Origin: Oscillospiraceae bacterium
GTDB taxonomy: Bacteria; Bacillota; Clostridia; Saccharofermentanales; Saccharofermentanaceae
Length of the DNA: 19,298 nt
Direction of reading: 5' to 3'
Assembly (NCBI GenBank): GCA_902795955.1
Contig: CADBNJ010000024.1
Span: 1 to 19,298, forward strand
Shown: positions 1-8,085 of the stretch, piece after piece
How positions within the stretch are numbered: the stretch's first letter is position 1
How the letters are laid out: every line of letters starts with the position of its first letter
Notes under the pieces: generated by a model
Told to the model about the DNA's origin: nothing
What the model saw: only the letters and a program-made list of their open reading frames with translations
Databases searched by the model: none
Made by a program: the position numbers and the translations under genes

Positions 1-290
1 TCCTGTCTCCTGAAGACGGACTCCCTTTTGTGCTGAACTGCTCTTTCGACAGGTTCGAATCAGAGACGATGTTACACTGTCTTGAGATTTATGATATATT
101 TGTATCCACGGTATCAGCCTGCTCATCCAAGGCAAAGAAAGTAAGCTATGTTCTCCTTGAGTGCGGGATAGACCGTAAACTGGCGGCAAATGCGGTTAGA
201 TTGTCTTTCTCCAGGTTCAGTACAATGGATGAGGCGGAAGAATTCATCAGAGCAGTTGATGACATCTACGACCGTTTTCTTGTTCAATAA
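1..290 (+). CDS. Cysteine desulfurase, C-terminal part (partial at window start)
   Basis: The reading frame is open from the window edge (first full codon at base 3) to TAA at 288-290, giving about 95 residues. They match the C-terminal small domain of NifS/IscS-type PLP cysteine desulfurases. The catalytic-loop motif SACSS with its persulfide-forming Cys is present, although the usual STGSACSS reads STVSACSS here. The conserved tail around AVRLSFSRFSTMDEAEEF follows. The enzyme removes sulfur from L-cysteine as an enzyme-bound persulfide. ThiI starts 20 bases downstream, and in Bacillota a dedicated desulfurase commonly sits beside thiI and hands it sulfur for tRNA 4-thiouridine. That partnership is inferred from position. 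The start and the PLP lysine lie outside the window. Confidence 0.88.
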   Translation, partial: LSPEDGLPFVLNCSFDRFESETMLHCLEIYDIFVSTVSACSSKAKKVSYVLLECGIDRKLAANAVRLSFSRFSTMDEAEEFIRAVDDIYDRFLVQ

Positions 291-310
291 ACGATAACCG
301 GAGTTTTATT

Positions 311-1504
311 ATGAGTAATGTAATTCTTGCAAGAATGGGTGAAGTAACCCTTAAAGGCCTTAACAGGGGTAATTTTGAGACGCAGCTTAAGCATAATCTC
401 AAGTGGCGTCTGAGAGGATTCGGCAAGCTCGATATCTATCAGAGCCAGAGCAGGATCTGGATCGAGGCCAAGGATCCGGATACCCCGAATTTTGCCGACA
501 GCAAGGCGGCTTATGACATCATGAATGCCGTGACACAGGTGTTCGGTATAGTGTCTGTCAGCTTTGCCGTCAAGTTCGAAGGCGATTTTGACTCCATCAG
601 GACAGAATCCGTCAAATATGTCAGGGAGCTGCTTGGCGAACATCCCGAGTATAAGTCTTTTAAGGTTGAGACGCGGAGAGGCAACAAGAATTACCCCATG
701 GATTCACAGGAGATCTCGGCCGAGATAGGAGGCGATATCCTGGAGGCGTTCCCTGATCTTTGCGTCAAGATGAAGGATCCCGACTTCATATTCAATGTGG
801 AGGTAAGGGATTTCAATTATGTATATTCCGGCAAGATCATGGCGCACAGAGGACTTCCCGTAGGAACTGCCGGCAAAGGCATGCTGCTCCTGTCGGGCGG
901 TATCGACAGCCCTGTGGCAGGCTATATGATGGCAAGCCGCGGCATGCCTCTTGAATGTGTGTATTTCCATTCTCATCCTTACACAAGCGAACAGGCCAAG
1001 GACAAGGTCATCGAGCTTGCAAGGATCGTGTCGAGGTTCTCAGGAACGCTTAAGCTCCACGTTGTGAACTTTACGCAGATACAGCTCGATATGCTCAAGA
1101 ACAGTCCGCAGGACATGATCACGATAACGATGAGGCGTGTTATGCTCCAGATAGCCGAGAGGCTGGCTCAGCAGAATAACTGCAAGTGCCTTATCACGGG
1201 CGAGAGCCTCGGACAGGTGGCAAGTCAGACGCTCGAGGCCATAAATGTTACCAACGAAGTAGTTAAGATGCCTGTCTTAAGGCCGCTTATCGGTATGGAT
1301 AAGCAGGATACCTGCGATATCTCACGGAGGATAGGTGCCTTTGAGACTTCGATCCTTCCTTATGAGGACTGCTGTACTATATTTGTTGCCAAGCATCCTA
1401 AGACGCATCCTTCCGCAAAGGATGTGGCGGAGGCCGAGAAGAACCTTGATATTGCACAAATGGTCGAAGACGGTCTCAAAGATGTCGAGACAATTACGAT
1501 CTGA
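311..1504 (+). CDS. thiI: tRNA 4-thiouridine synthase ThiI (no rhodanese domain)
   Basis: A 397-residue protein of the length usual for Bacillota ThiI, which lack the C-terminal rhodanese domain of the E. coli enzyme. The N-terminal ferredoxin-like and THUMP RNA-binding region covers roughly residues 1-165. The PP-loop pyrophosphatase domain follows, with the ATP-binding SGGIDSP at 195-201 and the conserved YEDCCTIF at 351-358 carrying candidate sulfur-relay cysteines. The family adenylates U8 of tRNAs and replaces its oxygen with sulfur. It can also feed thiazole synthesis for thiamine in some bacteria. The ATG at 311 follows GGAG at 300-303 with a 7-base gap. The upstream desulfurase is the likely sulfur donor. 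No thiamine genes are visible. Confidence 0.95.
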   Translation: MSNVILARMGEVTLKGLNRGNFETQLKHNLKWRLRGFGKLDIYQSQSRIWIEAKDPDTPNFADSKAAYDIMNAVTQVFGIVSVSFAVKFEGDFDSIRTESVKYVRELLGEHPEYKSFKVETRRGNKNYPMDSQEISAEIGGDILEAFPDLCVKMKDPDFIFNVEVRDFNYVYSGKIMAHRGLPVGTAGKGMLLLSGGIDSPVAGYMMASRGMPLECVYFHSHPYTSEQAKDKVIELARIVSRFSGTLKLHVVNFTQIQLDMLKNSPQDMITITMRRVMLQIAERLAQQNNCKCLITGESLGQVASQTLEAINVTNEVVKMPVLRPLIGMDKQDTCDISRRIGAFETSILPYEDCCTIFVAKHPKTHPSAKDVAEAEKNLDIAQMVEDGLKDVETITI

Positions 1505-1546
1505 TTTGATATACTGTTACGAGATTTGTGTGATGGCGGTGTGAGA

Positions 1547-2650
1547 ATGGACAAGCTGATTATCAATGTTTTTTGTAATCTTGCAGGAACTGGTATTGAA
1601 GATGTTCTTAAGACGGTAACTCTTGGCGGTGATGTCAGTATCCGGTTCTGCGGCATGTTCGATGATGCGGTGGGTTATTGCATCCTGCTTTCCGAGAGTG
1701 TTGACGAGGCTCTTGCCTTCAAGGGTGCTTCAAGCAAGGGCGCAAGGCTTTATTCAGTATTTGTGGGCGATTCCAGGCAGGCTGAGAACAGATGTGATTA
1801 TCTCGATGATATCTGGCCGGCCGGAGAGAATGCCATAATCATCAAATCAAGATTCAGGAAGCTGATCTACAGTATAAGGGATGCGCATATTGCCTGGTTC
1901 TATAAGAATCTTTACGGCACGATGATCGATTCCATCCCGGAATTGTCATGGTGCAAGGATGTTCACGGGAGGTATTTCAATGTCAACCGGTCATTCTCTG
2001 ATCTTGTACGTAAGAGCAAAGATGAATGCGAAGGCAAGGATTACTTTGACATCTGGAATGTGGACAGGGAAGAGCATGTTAATGACAGCCTTCTGAACAA
2101 AGAGACAGAGGAGCTGGTACTCAAGGAGCAGAGAACGCTGAAGTTCGATGAGACGATTTCCGCACCTGACGGGATGATGAAGCTTGCCACGTACAAATCG
2201 CCTGTTACGAATGAATTCGGTGATGTTGTTGGGACGGTAGGCTTTGCTCATGATATTACATCACTTGCCAATGCGCAGCATGAGAATGATCTTCTTGTAG
2301 AGAGCGTCCCCTTTCCGGTCATTGTTGTAGACAGTAACTGGCGTACCAAGATGATCAACGGTACAATGAGAAGGCTGCTTCAGCTGAAGGGTCCCATCGA
2401 TAATTTTGATTATCTTACCTGGAAGAAGTATTTCCTTACGCCTGTCTCCGAACCGGTCGTGAATGCCGAGCACCATTATGTGAACCAGATATTCGCATCC
2501 AATGACAACACGGTTAATTTCTCCTTCCAGATCAATGAGCAGGATATCATCGATGTATTCGGCGAAGTGACCGGGCACATCATAATCCCGAGGAAGCTCG
2601 GCCCAAGGGGAGAGATGCAGGGCGTCCCCGTTGATGTTCCCAATAACTGA
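1547..2650 (+). CDS. PAS-domain signalling protein without an output domain
   Basis: A 367-residue protein. The ATG at 1547 is chosen because GGCGGT lies 6 bases upstream; in-frame TTG (1526) and GTG (1541) starts have nothing better. Residues 1-110 look like a degenerate receiver-like or regulatory domain (weak call). Residues about 122-240 form a PAS domain (IPELSWCKDVHGRYFNVNRSF, then VVGTVGFAHDIT) of the kind that usually precedes GGDEF in clostridial diguanylate cyclases. A second PAS-like stretch starts near 248 (VPFPVIVVDSNWRTKMING). The protein ends with no GGDEF, EAL, histidine kinase or HTH domain, so it is either a stand-alone sensor or adaptor or a lineage that lost its output. 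It lies 42 bases after thiI, possibly co-transcribed. The ligand is unknown. Confidence 0.75.
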   Translation: MDKLIINVFCNLAGTGIEDVLKTVTLGGDVSIRFCGMFDDAVGYCILLSESVDEALAFKGASSKGARLYSVFVGDSRQAENRCDYLDDIWPAGENAIIIKSRFRKLIYSIRDAHIAWFYKNLYGTMIDSIPELSWCKDVHGRYFNVNRSFSDLVRKSKDECEGKDYFDIWNVDREEHVNDSLLNKETEELVLKEQRTLKFDETISAPDGMMKLATYKSPVTNEFGDVVGTVGFAHDITSLANAQHENDLLVESVPFPVIVVDSNWRTKMINGTMRRLLQLKGPIDNFDYLTWKKYFLTPVSEPVVNAEHHYVNQIFASNDNTVNFSFQINEQDIIDVFGEVTGHIIIPRKLGPRGEMQGVPVDVPNN

Positions 2651-2679
2651 GACCATTAATATTTATTAACATTTTGCGC

Positions 2680-2708
2680 TTTACTAATAAATATAAATAA
2701 AGTAAACT
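2680..2708 (+). promoter_or_regulatory. Candidate sigma-A promoter for the glyA operon
   Basis: TTTACT at 2680-2685 and TAAACT at 2703-2708, 17 bases apart, lie in an AT-rich gap between the PAS gene and glyA. Each box matches the consensus at 4 of 6 positions. The high AT content makes chance matches likely, so this is tentative. Confidence 0.35.
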
Positions 2709-2740
2709 TAATCAGTGATTTTTTATTGGAGGCGTGTTTT

Positions 2741-3985
2741 ATGTATGATCATATCAGAGCAGAAGACCCTGAAGTGTTCTCTGCGATATCACAGGAGTTA
2801 AGAAGACAGCGTGACAAGATCGAGCTCATTGCGTCCGAGAATATTGTATCAGAAGCGGTTCTCGAGGCAGCAGGTTCGGTTCTTACGAATAAATATGCGG
2901 AAGGATATCCCGGTAAGAGGTATTACGGCGGATGTGAGTATGTAGATATCGTGGAGCAGCTCGCGATCGACAGACTCAAGCAGCTCTTCGGTGCGAAGTT
3001 TGCTAATGTTCAGCCTCACTCAGGCGCACAGGCCAACACTGCCGTTTACTTTGCGATCCTCGAACCGGGCGATACGATCCTCGGAATGGATCTGTCGCAC
3101 GGCGGTCACCTTACACACGGTATGAAGCTCAATGTATCAGGAAGAACATACAAGTCCGAGTTCTATCAGGTGGATCCCGAGACACAGATGATCGATTATG
3201 AGGCCGTAAGGGCTAAGGCACTCGAGTGCAAGCCTAAGGTTATTGTTGCCGGTGCTTCGGCATATCCCAGGATCATCGATTTCAAGAAGTTCCGTGAGAT
3301 CGCAGATGAGGTTGGAGCTTATCTGTTCGTGGATATGGCTCACATTGCAGGACTTGTTGCTGCCGGCCTGCATCCCAACCCCGTTCCCGTTGCCGATATC
3401 ACTACGACAACAACTCACAAGACATTAAGAGGTCCCCGCGGCGGTGTCATCATGTGCAATGATGAGGAGCTTGCCAAGAAGATCAATTCCGCGGTATTCC
3501 CCGGACAGCAGGGCGGCCCTCTTATGCATATCATTGCCGCCAAGGCAGTTGCTTTCAAGGAAGCATTGTCTCCTGAGTTCAGGGAGTATGCCAACGGCAT
3601 CGTAAAGAATGCAAAGGCTCTTTCCGAGGCGCTTCTTGCAAGAGGGATCAATCTCGTATCAGGCGGTACTGATAATCACCTCATGCTCATCGACCTCAGA
3701 GGGACAGGCATTACGGGCAAGGAACTCCAGTTAAGGCTCGATGACTGCAATATCACTGCAAATAAGAATACTATTCCTTTCGATCCCGAGAAGCCTTTCG
3801 TCACATCAGGCGTAAGGATCGGTACTGCGGCAGTTACTGCAAGAGGAATGAATGAGGATGACATGATCGTTATCGCCGATGCGATCGCCGCATGTATCTT
3901 CGATTATGAGAACAAGAAGGAAGAGGTATTGGCAAAGGTTGCCGCACTTACTGCAAAGTATCCGATCTATCCTGATCTTAAGTAA
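2741..3985 (+). CDS. glyA: Serine hydroxymethyltransferase
   Basis: A 414-residue cytosolic PLP enzyme of normal family length. It converts L-serine and tetrahydrofolate to glycine and 5,10-methylene-THF, the main source of one-carbon units. Visible signatures are [11 protein letters not shown] (residues 28-38), [14 protein letters not shown] (51-64), QPHSGAQAN (91-99), [13 protein letters not shown] (197-209) and the PLP-binding [15 protein letters not shown] with Lys227. The ATG at 2741 is preferred because GGAGGCG sits at 2728-2734; an in-frame TTG at 2726 would overlap that site. The stop codon overlaps the rarA start (TAATG), so translation is coupled. The pairing with rarA looks like operon convenience rather than shared chemistry. 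Confidence 0.97.
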   Translation: MYDHIRAEDPEVFSAISQELRRQRDKIELIASENIVSEAVLEAAGSVLTNKYAEGYPGKRYYGGCEYVDIVEQLAIDRLKQLFGAKFANVQPHSGAQANTAVYFAILEPGDTILGMDLSHGGHLTHGMKLNVSGRTYKSEFYQVDPETQMIDYEAVRAKALECKPKVIVAGASAYPRIIDFKKFREIADEVGAYLFVDMAHIAGLVAAGLHPNPVPVADITTTTTHKTLRGPRGGVIMCNDEELAKKINSAVFPGQQGGPLMHIIAAKAVAFKEALSPEFREYANGIVKNAKALSEALLARGINLVSGGTDNHLMLIDLRGTGITGKELQLRLDDCNITANKNTIPFDPEKPFVTSGVRIGTAAVTARGMNEDDMIVIADAIAACIFDYENKKEEVLAKVAALTAKYPIYPDLK

Positions 3986-5292
3986 TGACAGATTTTATCG
4001 ATAACAGCAAGCCGCTGGCCTACAGGATGAGCCCGAGGAATCTCGACGAATATATAGGTCAGGAACACATAATAGGCAAAGGTAAGATGTTGAGAAGAAT
4101 GATTGAGGCAGACCGTCTGTCCTCAATTATTCTTTTTGGGCCGCCGGGCGTCGGCAAGACCGCACTTGCCAAGGTTATCGCGCTTACTTCAAGTTCAAGG
4201 TTCGAACAGATCAATGCGGTTACGGCGGGCGTGACTGATATAAAGAGAGTTATATCCGATGCGGAGAATCCGATCCTGAATGAAGGTAAGAGAACGGTCC
4301 TGTTCATTGACGAGATCCACAGGTTCAATAAGCTCCAGCAGGACAGCCTTCTTCCGTATGTGGAGAACGGAACTATTATCCTGATAGGTGCAACTACGGA
4401 GAATCCTTTCTTCGAAGTTAACAAGGCTCTTATATCAAGGTCTACGGTCCTTCAGCTCAAGCCTCTGACTCAGGAGAATATCGAAGCTATCATCAAGATG
4501 GCTCTGAGTGACTGCGAGAGAGGCTACGGTGATACGGAAGTCGATATATCTGACGAGACAGTATCGAAGATCGCTTATAACAGTAACGGAGATGCACGTA
4601 ACGCTCTTAAAGCGCTGGAACTTGCCGTAATAACCACGGCTCCTGACAGCAAGGGAACCGTCAGGATCACGGATGAGGTCGTCTCAGACTGCATGCAGAA
4701 CAGGCTTGTAGCTTTCGATAAGGATGGGGAGAATCATTATGACAATATAAGTGCCATGATCAAGTCAATGAGGGGGTCGGATCCGGATGCCGCCATACTG
4801 TATCTTGCGAGGGCACTCAAGGCGGGAGAACCTATCGAGTTCCTGGCAAGGAGGATCATGATTTGTGCGGCAGAGGATGTGGGACTTGCGAATCCGAATG
4901 CCCTCCTCATTGCCGTTGCGGCATTCCAGACAGCAATAGCGGTAGGCATGCCTGAGGCAAGGATCCCGCTGGCTGAAGCTTGTATTACAGTTGCTTCCTC
5001 TCCCAAGTCGAATGCGGCTTATCTGGCGATAGACAAAGCACTTTCCGATGTGGAGAATACTGATACCGGAGTTGTGCCCATGCACCTGCGCAATGCGCCT
5101 GCCGGCGGAATGAAGGATCTGGGCTACGGTGTGGGTTATAAATATGCGCACGATTTCCCGGGACATGTGGTCAAGCAGCAGTATATGACCGATAAGACGG
5201 TCGGACGCAAGTATTACGAACCGACTGTGATAGGATATGAAGGGAAGATCAAGGAATACCTGGATAAGGTTGATAAGATACTTAACGGATAG
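3985..5292 (+). CDS. rarA: Replication-associated recombination protein A (MgsA/WRNIP1-type AAA+ ATPase)
   Basis: A 435-residue AAA+ ATPase related to clamp loaders, close to the usual family length. Walker A is GPPGVGKT at 52-59, Walker B is VLFIDEIHRF at 105-114, sensor 1 is LIGATTENP around 133-141, and the SRS at 151-153 supplies the likely arginine finger. The C-terminal half carries the RarA tetramerisation region (GSDPDAAILYLARAL, then EDVGLANPNAL and PLAEACI). The family acts at stalled replication forks and on DNA ends. The start ATG overlaps the glyA stop. The lipoprotein gene follows after 13 bases, with its ribosome binding site overlapping the rarA stop. Confidence 0.95.
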   Translation: MTDFIDNSKPLAYRMSPRNLDEYIGQEHIIGKGKMLRRMIEADRLSSIILFGPPGVGKTALAKVIALTSSSRFEQINAVTAGVTDIKRVISDAENPILNEGKRTVLFIDEIHRFNKLQQDSLLPYVENGTIILIGATTENPFFEVNKALISRSTVLQLKPLTQENIEAIIKMALSDCERGYGDTEVDISDETVSKIAYNSNGDARNALKALELAVITTAPDSKGTVRITDEVVSDCMQNRLVAFDKDGENHYDNISAMIKSMRGSDPDAAILYLARALKAGEPIEFLARRIMICAAEDVGLANPNALLIAVAAFQTAIAVGMPEARIPLAEACITVASSPKSNAAYLAIDKALSDVENTDTGVVPMHLRNAPAGGMKDLGYGVGYKYAHDFPGHVVKQQYMTDKTVGRKYYEPTVIGYEGKIKEYLDKVDKILNG

Positions 5293-5305
5293 GAGGATAA
5301 TCTGA

Positions 5306-5857
5306 ATGTTCAGGAAGATTTTTGCTCTCATTATGGCAGGGATAATGTCCGTGATGATGACCGGATGTAATACGAATAAGGTAACCGGGGGTGATATTGA
5401 TGCTCCCGTAACTGGCGAGGTGCTCAATACGGCTTCCGATTTTGTGGTCAGAGGTTTTATCGAGTCGATCTTTAATAATGACCGCGATCTGTTCGAGAAA
5501 TGTTTCCCTGAGAGCGTAATCGCGAACTCGAACGAGCTGAATATAGATCTCTTTGAACAATACCGTAAGTCTGTGGGCAGTGAAGGCAGATTCCTCGGAA
5601 CGCAGTATATGAATTTCAACGACCTCAGCAAAGAGGGCGGGTACAAGGATGCCGACAGCTACAGAGCCAGCATCTCGATCATTACAGGCATACCGGAGGA
5701 TCAGATAACGACCATGCATATTGAGCACATCAAGGTGTATTTCGATGTGGACGGAACCAACAGGTATACGGAGATATATGCGCTTGCCTATGAGAGCAAC
5801 GGTTCCTGGTATGTATATGAGCTCCAGGATAATGAGAAGGGGTTCAATGCCAAATGA
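5306..5857 (+). CDS. Small predicted lipoprotein of unknown function
   Basis: A 183-residue protein. The N-terminus is a lipoprotein signal: charged MFRK, a hydrophobic core, then MTGC with the acylated Cys at residue 21. The mature protein should be tethered to the outer face of the membrane. The rest is mixed alpha/beta, with a helix around NTASDFVVRGFIESIFNN and a C-terminal strand region ending SNGSWYVYELQD. This resembles the NTF2-like small domains in many clostridial lipoproteins, but I do not recognise the family. The start is supported by AGGAGG at 5291-5296. The stop overlaps the dtd start (ATGA), so it is translated in a coupled run between two cytosolic housekeeping genes. Confidence 0.8.
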   Translation: MFRKIFALIMAGIMSVMMTGCNTNKVTGGDIDAPVTGEVLNTASDFVVRGFIESIFNNDRDLFEKCFPESVIANSNELNIDLFEQYRKSVGSEGRFLGTQYMNFNDLSKEGGYKDADSYRASISIITGIPEDQITTMHIEHIKVYFDVDGTNRYTEIYALAYESNGSWYVYELQDNEKGFNAK

Positions 5858-6306
5858 GATTCGTAATACAGGTTGTTGATAATGCATCGGTCGATGTTGA
5901 AGGCAAGACTGTCGGAAGGATAGACAAGGGCTTTCTTGTGCTTACAGGGATCGGTGCAGGCGATAACAAAGCCGTTGCCGACAAGATGATCAGTAAGCTC
6001 ACACAGCTCCGCATATTCAAAGATGAGAACGGCAAGATCAATCTGTCGATCAAGGATGTGGGCGGTCAGCTTCTCATGATATCCCAGTTTACTTTATACG
6101 CGGACTGCCGCAGGGGCAACAGGCCGAACTTCATCAATGCCGCGCCGCCGGATGAGGCGTGCAGCCTTTTTGATTATACTGTCGGAAGGCTCAGAGAAGA
6201 GATTGAGGTGGTGGAGACCGGAGAATTCGGTGCGCACATGATCGTGAGCCTGGTAAATAACGGCCCTTTTACCATTATCCTCGATTCGGCTGACCTCAAG
6301 ATCTAG
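5854..6306 (+). CDS. dtd: D-aminoacyl-tRNA deacylase
   Basis: A 150-residue protein of exactly the usual DTD length. It hydrolyses D-amino acids (and glycine mischarged on tRNA-Ala) from tRNA, a cytosolic proofreading step. Signatures are the N-terminal MRFVIQVVDNASV, the active-site SQFTLYAD at 77-84 followed by RGNRPNF, and the cross-subunit Gly-Pro motif NNGPFT with Gly137-Pro138. The ATG at 5854 overlaps the upstream lipoprotein stop, and GAGAAGGGG at 5834-5842 is the available upstream purine stretch. The gene converges on argJ; both stop codons lie within the CTAG at 6303-6306. Confidence 0.95.
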   Translation: MRFVIQVVDNASVDVEGKTVGRIDKGFLVLTGIGAGDNKAVADKMISKLTQLRIFKDENGKINLSIKDVGGQLLMISQFTLYADCRRGNRPNFINAAPPDEACSLFDYTVGRLREEIEVVETGEFGAHMIVSLVNNGPFTIILDSADLKI

Positions 6307-7547
6307 GATCTGTAGCTTCCGTTGATCTTTACATAATCATAAGAGAAATCACAGGTGTACATCCTGTCGGAGAAGCTTCCCTCATGCAGGATTATGTCTA
6401 TCTTAAGGTCGTGCTCGGCCAGGAGCTTTTTGGCCAGCTCCTCATCGAAATCAAGAGATGCTCCGTTCTCGCATGTAAGCAGTCCGCAAAGCCTGATATC
6501 GATCTTATCAGGGTCAAATCTTGCTCCGCTGTAACCGGCAGCAGTAATTATCCTTCCGAAATTTGCATCTTCACCGAAGATCATTGTCTTGACAAGAGGA
6601 GATCTTGCTACTGAAGTTACGACGAGCTTGGCATCTTCGGCACTTGCAGCTCCTTCGACCGTGATCTCAACGAATTTTGTGGCCCCTTCGCCGTCTGAAG
6701 CGATCATTCTCGCCAGATCTTCGGACAACCCTGTAAGTGCCTCCTCGAATATCTCGTAATCATCTGAATCCAATGTAATCTCACCGCATCCTGATGCCCC
6801 GTTGGCGAATATGATGACAGAATCGCATACCGAAGTATCGCCGTCTACGCTGACACGGTTGAATGTGTGGGCAACTGCCTTGCGCAAAGCCTTGTCGAGG
6901 ACATCCCTGCCGGCCTTTGCATCTGTGGTGAAGACGGAGATCATAGTCGCAAGGTTGGGGTGGATCATTCCCGATCCCTTGGCGATGCCCGCTATCGTTA
7001 TCTCCTTGCCGTCCTTAAGAGTGATGGTTGCAGCAACCTCCTTTGGGACAGTATCCGTTGTCATCATGGCATATTCTGCATTGTGAGCTGCTTCCTCGCT
7101 GCTGTCGAGACCTTCAACAAGTCCGGGGATGACGGGAAGTATCTTGTCAAGTGGAAGCCTTGTCCCGATAACGCCTGTCGAAGCCGTAAGAACTTCGTCC
7201 TTGTCACAGCCAAGCCGTTCAGATACGGCTGAAGCGATCGTATCGGCATCCGATACTCCGATCTTCCCGACGCAGGCATTGGCTACCTTGCTGTTTACTG
7301 TGATGCCGCGTACCTGTCTGCCGCTTCTGATAATGTCTATTGACCTCGTAAGGGAATGACCTTTGACAAGATTCGATGTATAGACGCCTGCAACATCTGC
7401 AGGAAAGTCTGAGACGATAAGATTTACGTCGAGGTAAGAAGATTTGGGGTCATCTTTGTTGATATTGGCAGGATCGCTGCACTTCATACCCGCCGATACG
7501 CCGTTTGCTCTGAAGCCCTTAGGCAACGTTATATATGCTTTGTCCAT
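6303..7547 (-). CDS. argJ: Arginine biosynthesis protein ArgJ (ornithine acetyltransferase)
   Basis: A 414-residue member of the ArgJ (N-terminal nucleophile) family. It moves the acetyl group from N-acetylornithine to glutamate; bifunctional members also make N-acetylglutamate from acetyl-CoA. The proprotein self-cleaves in MIHPNLATM before Thr201, which becomes the nucleophile; that motif and STGVIGTRLP (123-132) are intact. The ATG at 7547 follows GAGGTGA on the minus strand. No argC, argB or argD lies beside it, so the arginine genes are split elsewhere or this copy is separately controlled. Sequence alone does not settle mono- versus bifunctional. Confidence 0.94.
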   Translation of the reverse strand: MDKAYITLPKGFRANGVSAGMKCSDPANINKDDPKSSYLDVNLIVSDFPADVAGVYTSNLVKGHSLTRSIDIIRSGRQVRGITVNSKVANACVGKIGVSDADTIASAVSERLGCDKDEVLTASTGVIGTRLPLDKILPVIPGLVEGLDSSEEAAHNAEYAMMTTDTVPKEVAATITLKDGKEITIAGIAKGSGMIHPNLATMISVFTTDAKAGRDVLDKALRKAVAHTFNRVSVDGDTSVCDSVIIFANGASGCGEITLDSDDYEIFEEALTGLSEDLARMIASDGEGATKFVEITVEGAASAEDAKLVVTSVARSPLVKTMIFGEDANFGRIITAAGYSGARFDPDKIDIRLCGLLTCENGASLDFDEELAKKLLAEHDLKIDIILHEGSFSDRMYTCDFSYDYVKINGSYRS

Positions 7548-7578
7548 AATTCACCTCGTATAACATAGTCAGTTAATT

Positions 7579-7607
7579 ATTATATTCCTACATTCTTCCA
7601 AATTAAA
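7579..7607 (-). promoter_or_regulatory. Candidate argJ promoter
   Basis: On the minus strand a perfect TATAAT (7584-7579) lies about 30 bases upstream of the argJ start, with a weak -35 TTTAAT (7607-7602) 17 bases further up. It is divergent from the tRNA promoter at 7616-7644. No operator repeat or T-box is visible here. Confidence 0.5.
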
Positions 7608-7615
7608 GTTGATTA

Positions 7616-7644
7616 TTGACTTATTACTCACTAAAAGATAAAAT
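7616..7644 (+). promoter_or_regulatory. Sigma-A promoter of the tRNA-His/Gln/Lys cluster
   Basis: TTGACT at 7616-7621 and TAAAAT at 7639-7644 are separated by exactly 17 bases, each one mismatch from consensus. The expected start near 7651 leaves about 34 bases of 5' leader before tRNA-His, to be removed by RNase P. Confidence 0.75.
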
Positions 7645-7684
7645 ACTTTGGCAACCAAGGGTTGGCATGTGCTTTATCCAATAT

Positions 7685-7763
7685 GGTGGGATTAGTTCAG
7701 TCGGTCTAGAGCGCTGGTTTGTGGCACCAGATATCCTGGGTTCGAATCCCAGATCCCACCCCA
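7685..7763 (+). tRNA. tRNA-His(GTG)
   Basis: A full cloverleaf. The acceptor GTGGGAT pairs with ATCCCAC, the anticodon loop TTGTGGC gives GTG (His), and the T arm CTGGG-TTCGAAT-CCCAG is perfect. The extra G at 7685 (G-1) opposite discriminator C73 at 7760 is the identity mark of bacterial tRNA-His. CCA is encoded. It is the first of three tRNAs transcribed together. Confidence 0.97.
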
Positions 7764-7800
7764 CTTTTTTAAAAATAACAGCCTAACGACTTCAAGTCAC

Positions 7801-7875
7801 TGGGGTGTAGCCAAGCGGTAAGGCACGGGTCTTTGACTCCCGCACTCGTAGGTTCAAATCCTGCCACCCCAGCCA
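7801..7875 (+). tRNA. tRNA-Gln(TTG)
   Basis: The acceptor TGGGGTG pairs with CACCCCA. The anticodon loop CTTTGAC gives TTG (Gln, CAA). The discriminator is G73 and CCA is encoded. The last anticodon-stem pair (31/39) is a T-T mismatch, leaving four paired positions; everything else pairs. Confidence 0.96.
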
Positions 7876-7879
7876 TTAC

Positions 7880-7955
7880 GGTTCACTAGCTCAGTCGGTA
7901 GAGCACTTGACTTTTAATCAAGGGGTCTGGAGTTCGAACCTCCAGTGAGCCACCA
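7880..7955 (+). tRNA. tRNA-Lys(TTT)
   Basis: The acceptor GGTTCAC pairs with GTGAGCC with one G-T pair. The anticodon loop CTTTTAA gives TTT (Lys). The T arm TGGAG-TTCGAAC-CTCCA is perfect, the discriminator is A73 and CCA is encoded. It starts only 4 bases after tRNA-Gln, so both come from one transcript. Confidence 0.97.
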
Positions 7956-7963
7956 TAACGCTC

Positions 7964-8044
7964 ATAATGCCTTTCTGATATCCGGTTCCCGGACCCGCAA
8001 CAATGATTACGCTTTATGCGGTACGGATCTCAGAGAGGCATTAT
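7964..8044. repeat. 81-bp imperfect palindrome between tRNA-Lys and the T-box promoter
   Basis: The arms 7964-7984 and 8024-8044 are 21 bases each; 19 positions are Watson-Crick pairs, one is G-T and one is mismatched. The 39-base interior can pair again (CCGC 7995-7998 with GCGG 8018-8021). No T-run follows the right arm, so it is not a standard intrinsic terminator. It starts 9 bases after the tRNA-Lys CCA and ends 14 bases before the next -35 box. It could be a processing or stabilising hairpin at the tRNA transcript end, a small structured RNA, or a dispersed palindromic repeat. One copy cannot distinguish these. Confidence 0.6.
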
Positions 8045-8057
8045 CTGTACTTTGCCC

Positions 8058-8085
8058 TTGCAATATTTTCAGGTAGTGATATACT
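8058..8085 (+). promoter_or_regulatory. Extended -10 promoter of the T-box operon
   Basis: TTGCAA at 8058-8063, a 16-base spacer and TATACT at 8080-8085, with TG at 8077-8078 forming an extended -10. Transcription should begin near 8092, a few bases before T-box stem I, which starts at 8098. Confidence 0.65.

Noticed and set aside
2656..2669. TTAATA-TT-TATTAA palindrome after the PAS gene
   Set aside because: It is all A and T, short, and in an AT-rich gap; too weak for a terminator and likely by chance.
4765..5646. A 293-codon open frame on the minus strand
   Set aside because: It lies antisense to rarA and the lipoprotein gene, both clearly coding; its product has no recognisable family and no good ribosome binding site.
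7764..7775. T-run after tRNA-His as a terminator
   Set aside because: There is no hairpin of its own and it lies between tRNAs that appear to be co-transcribed; no new promoter precedes tRNA-Gln.
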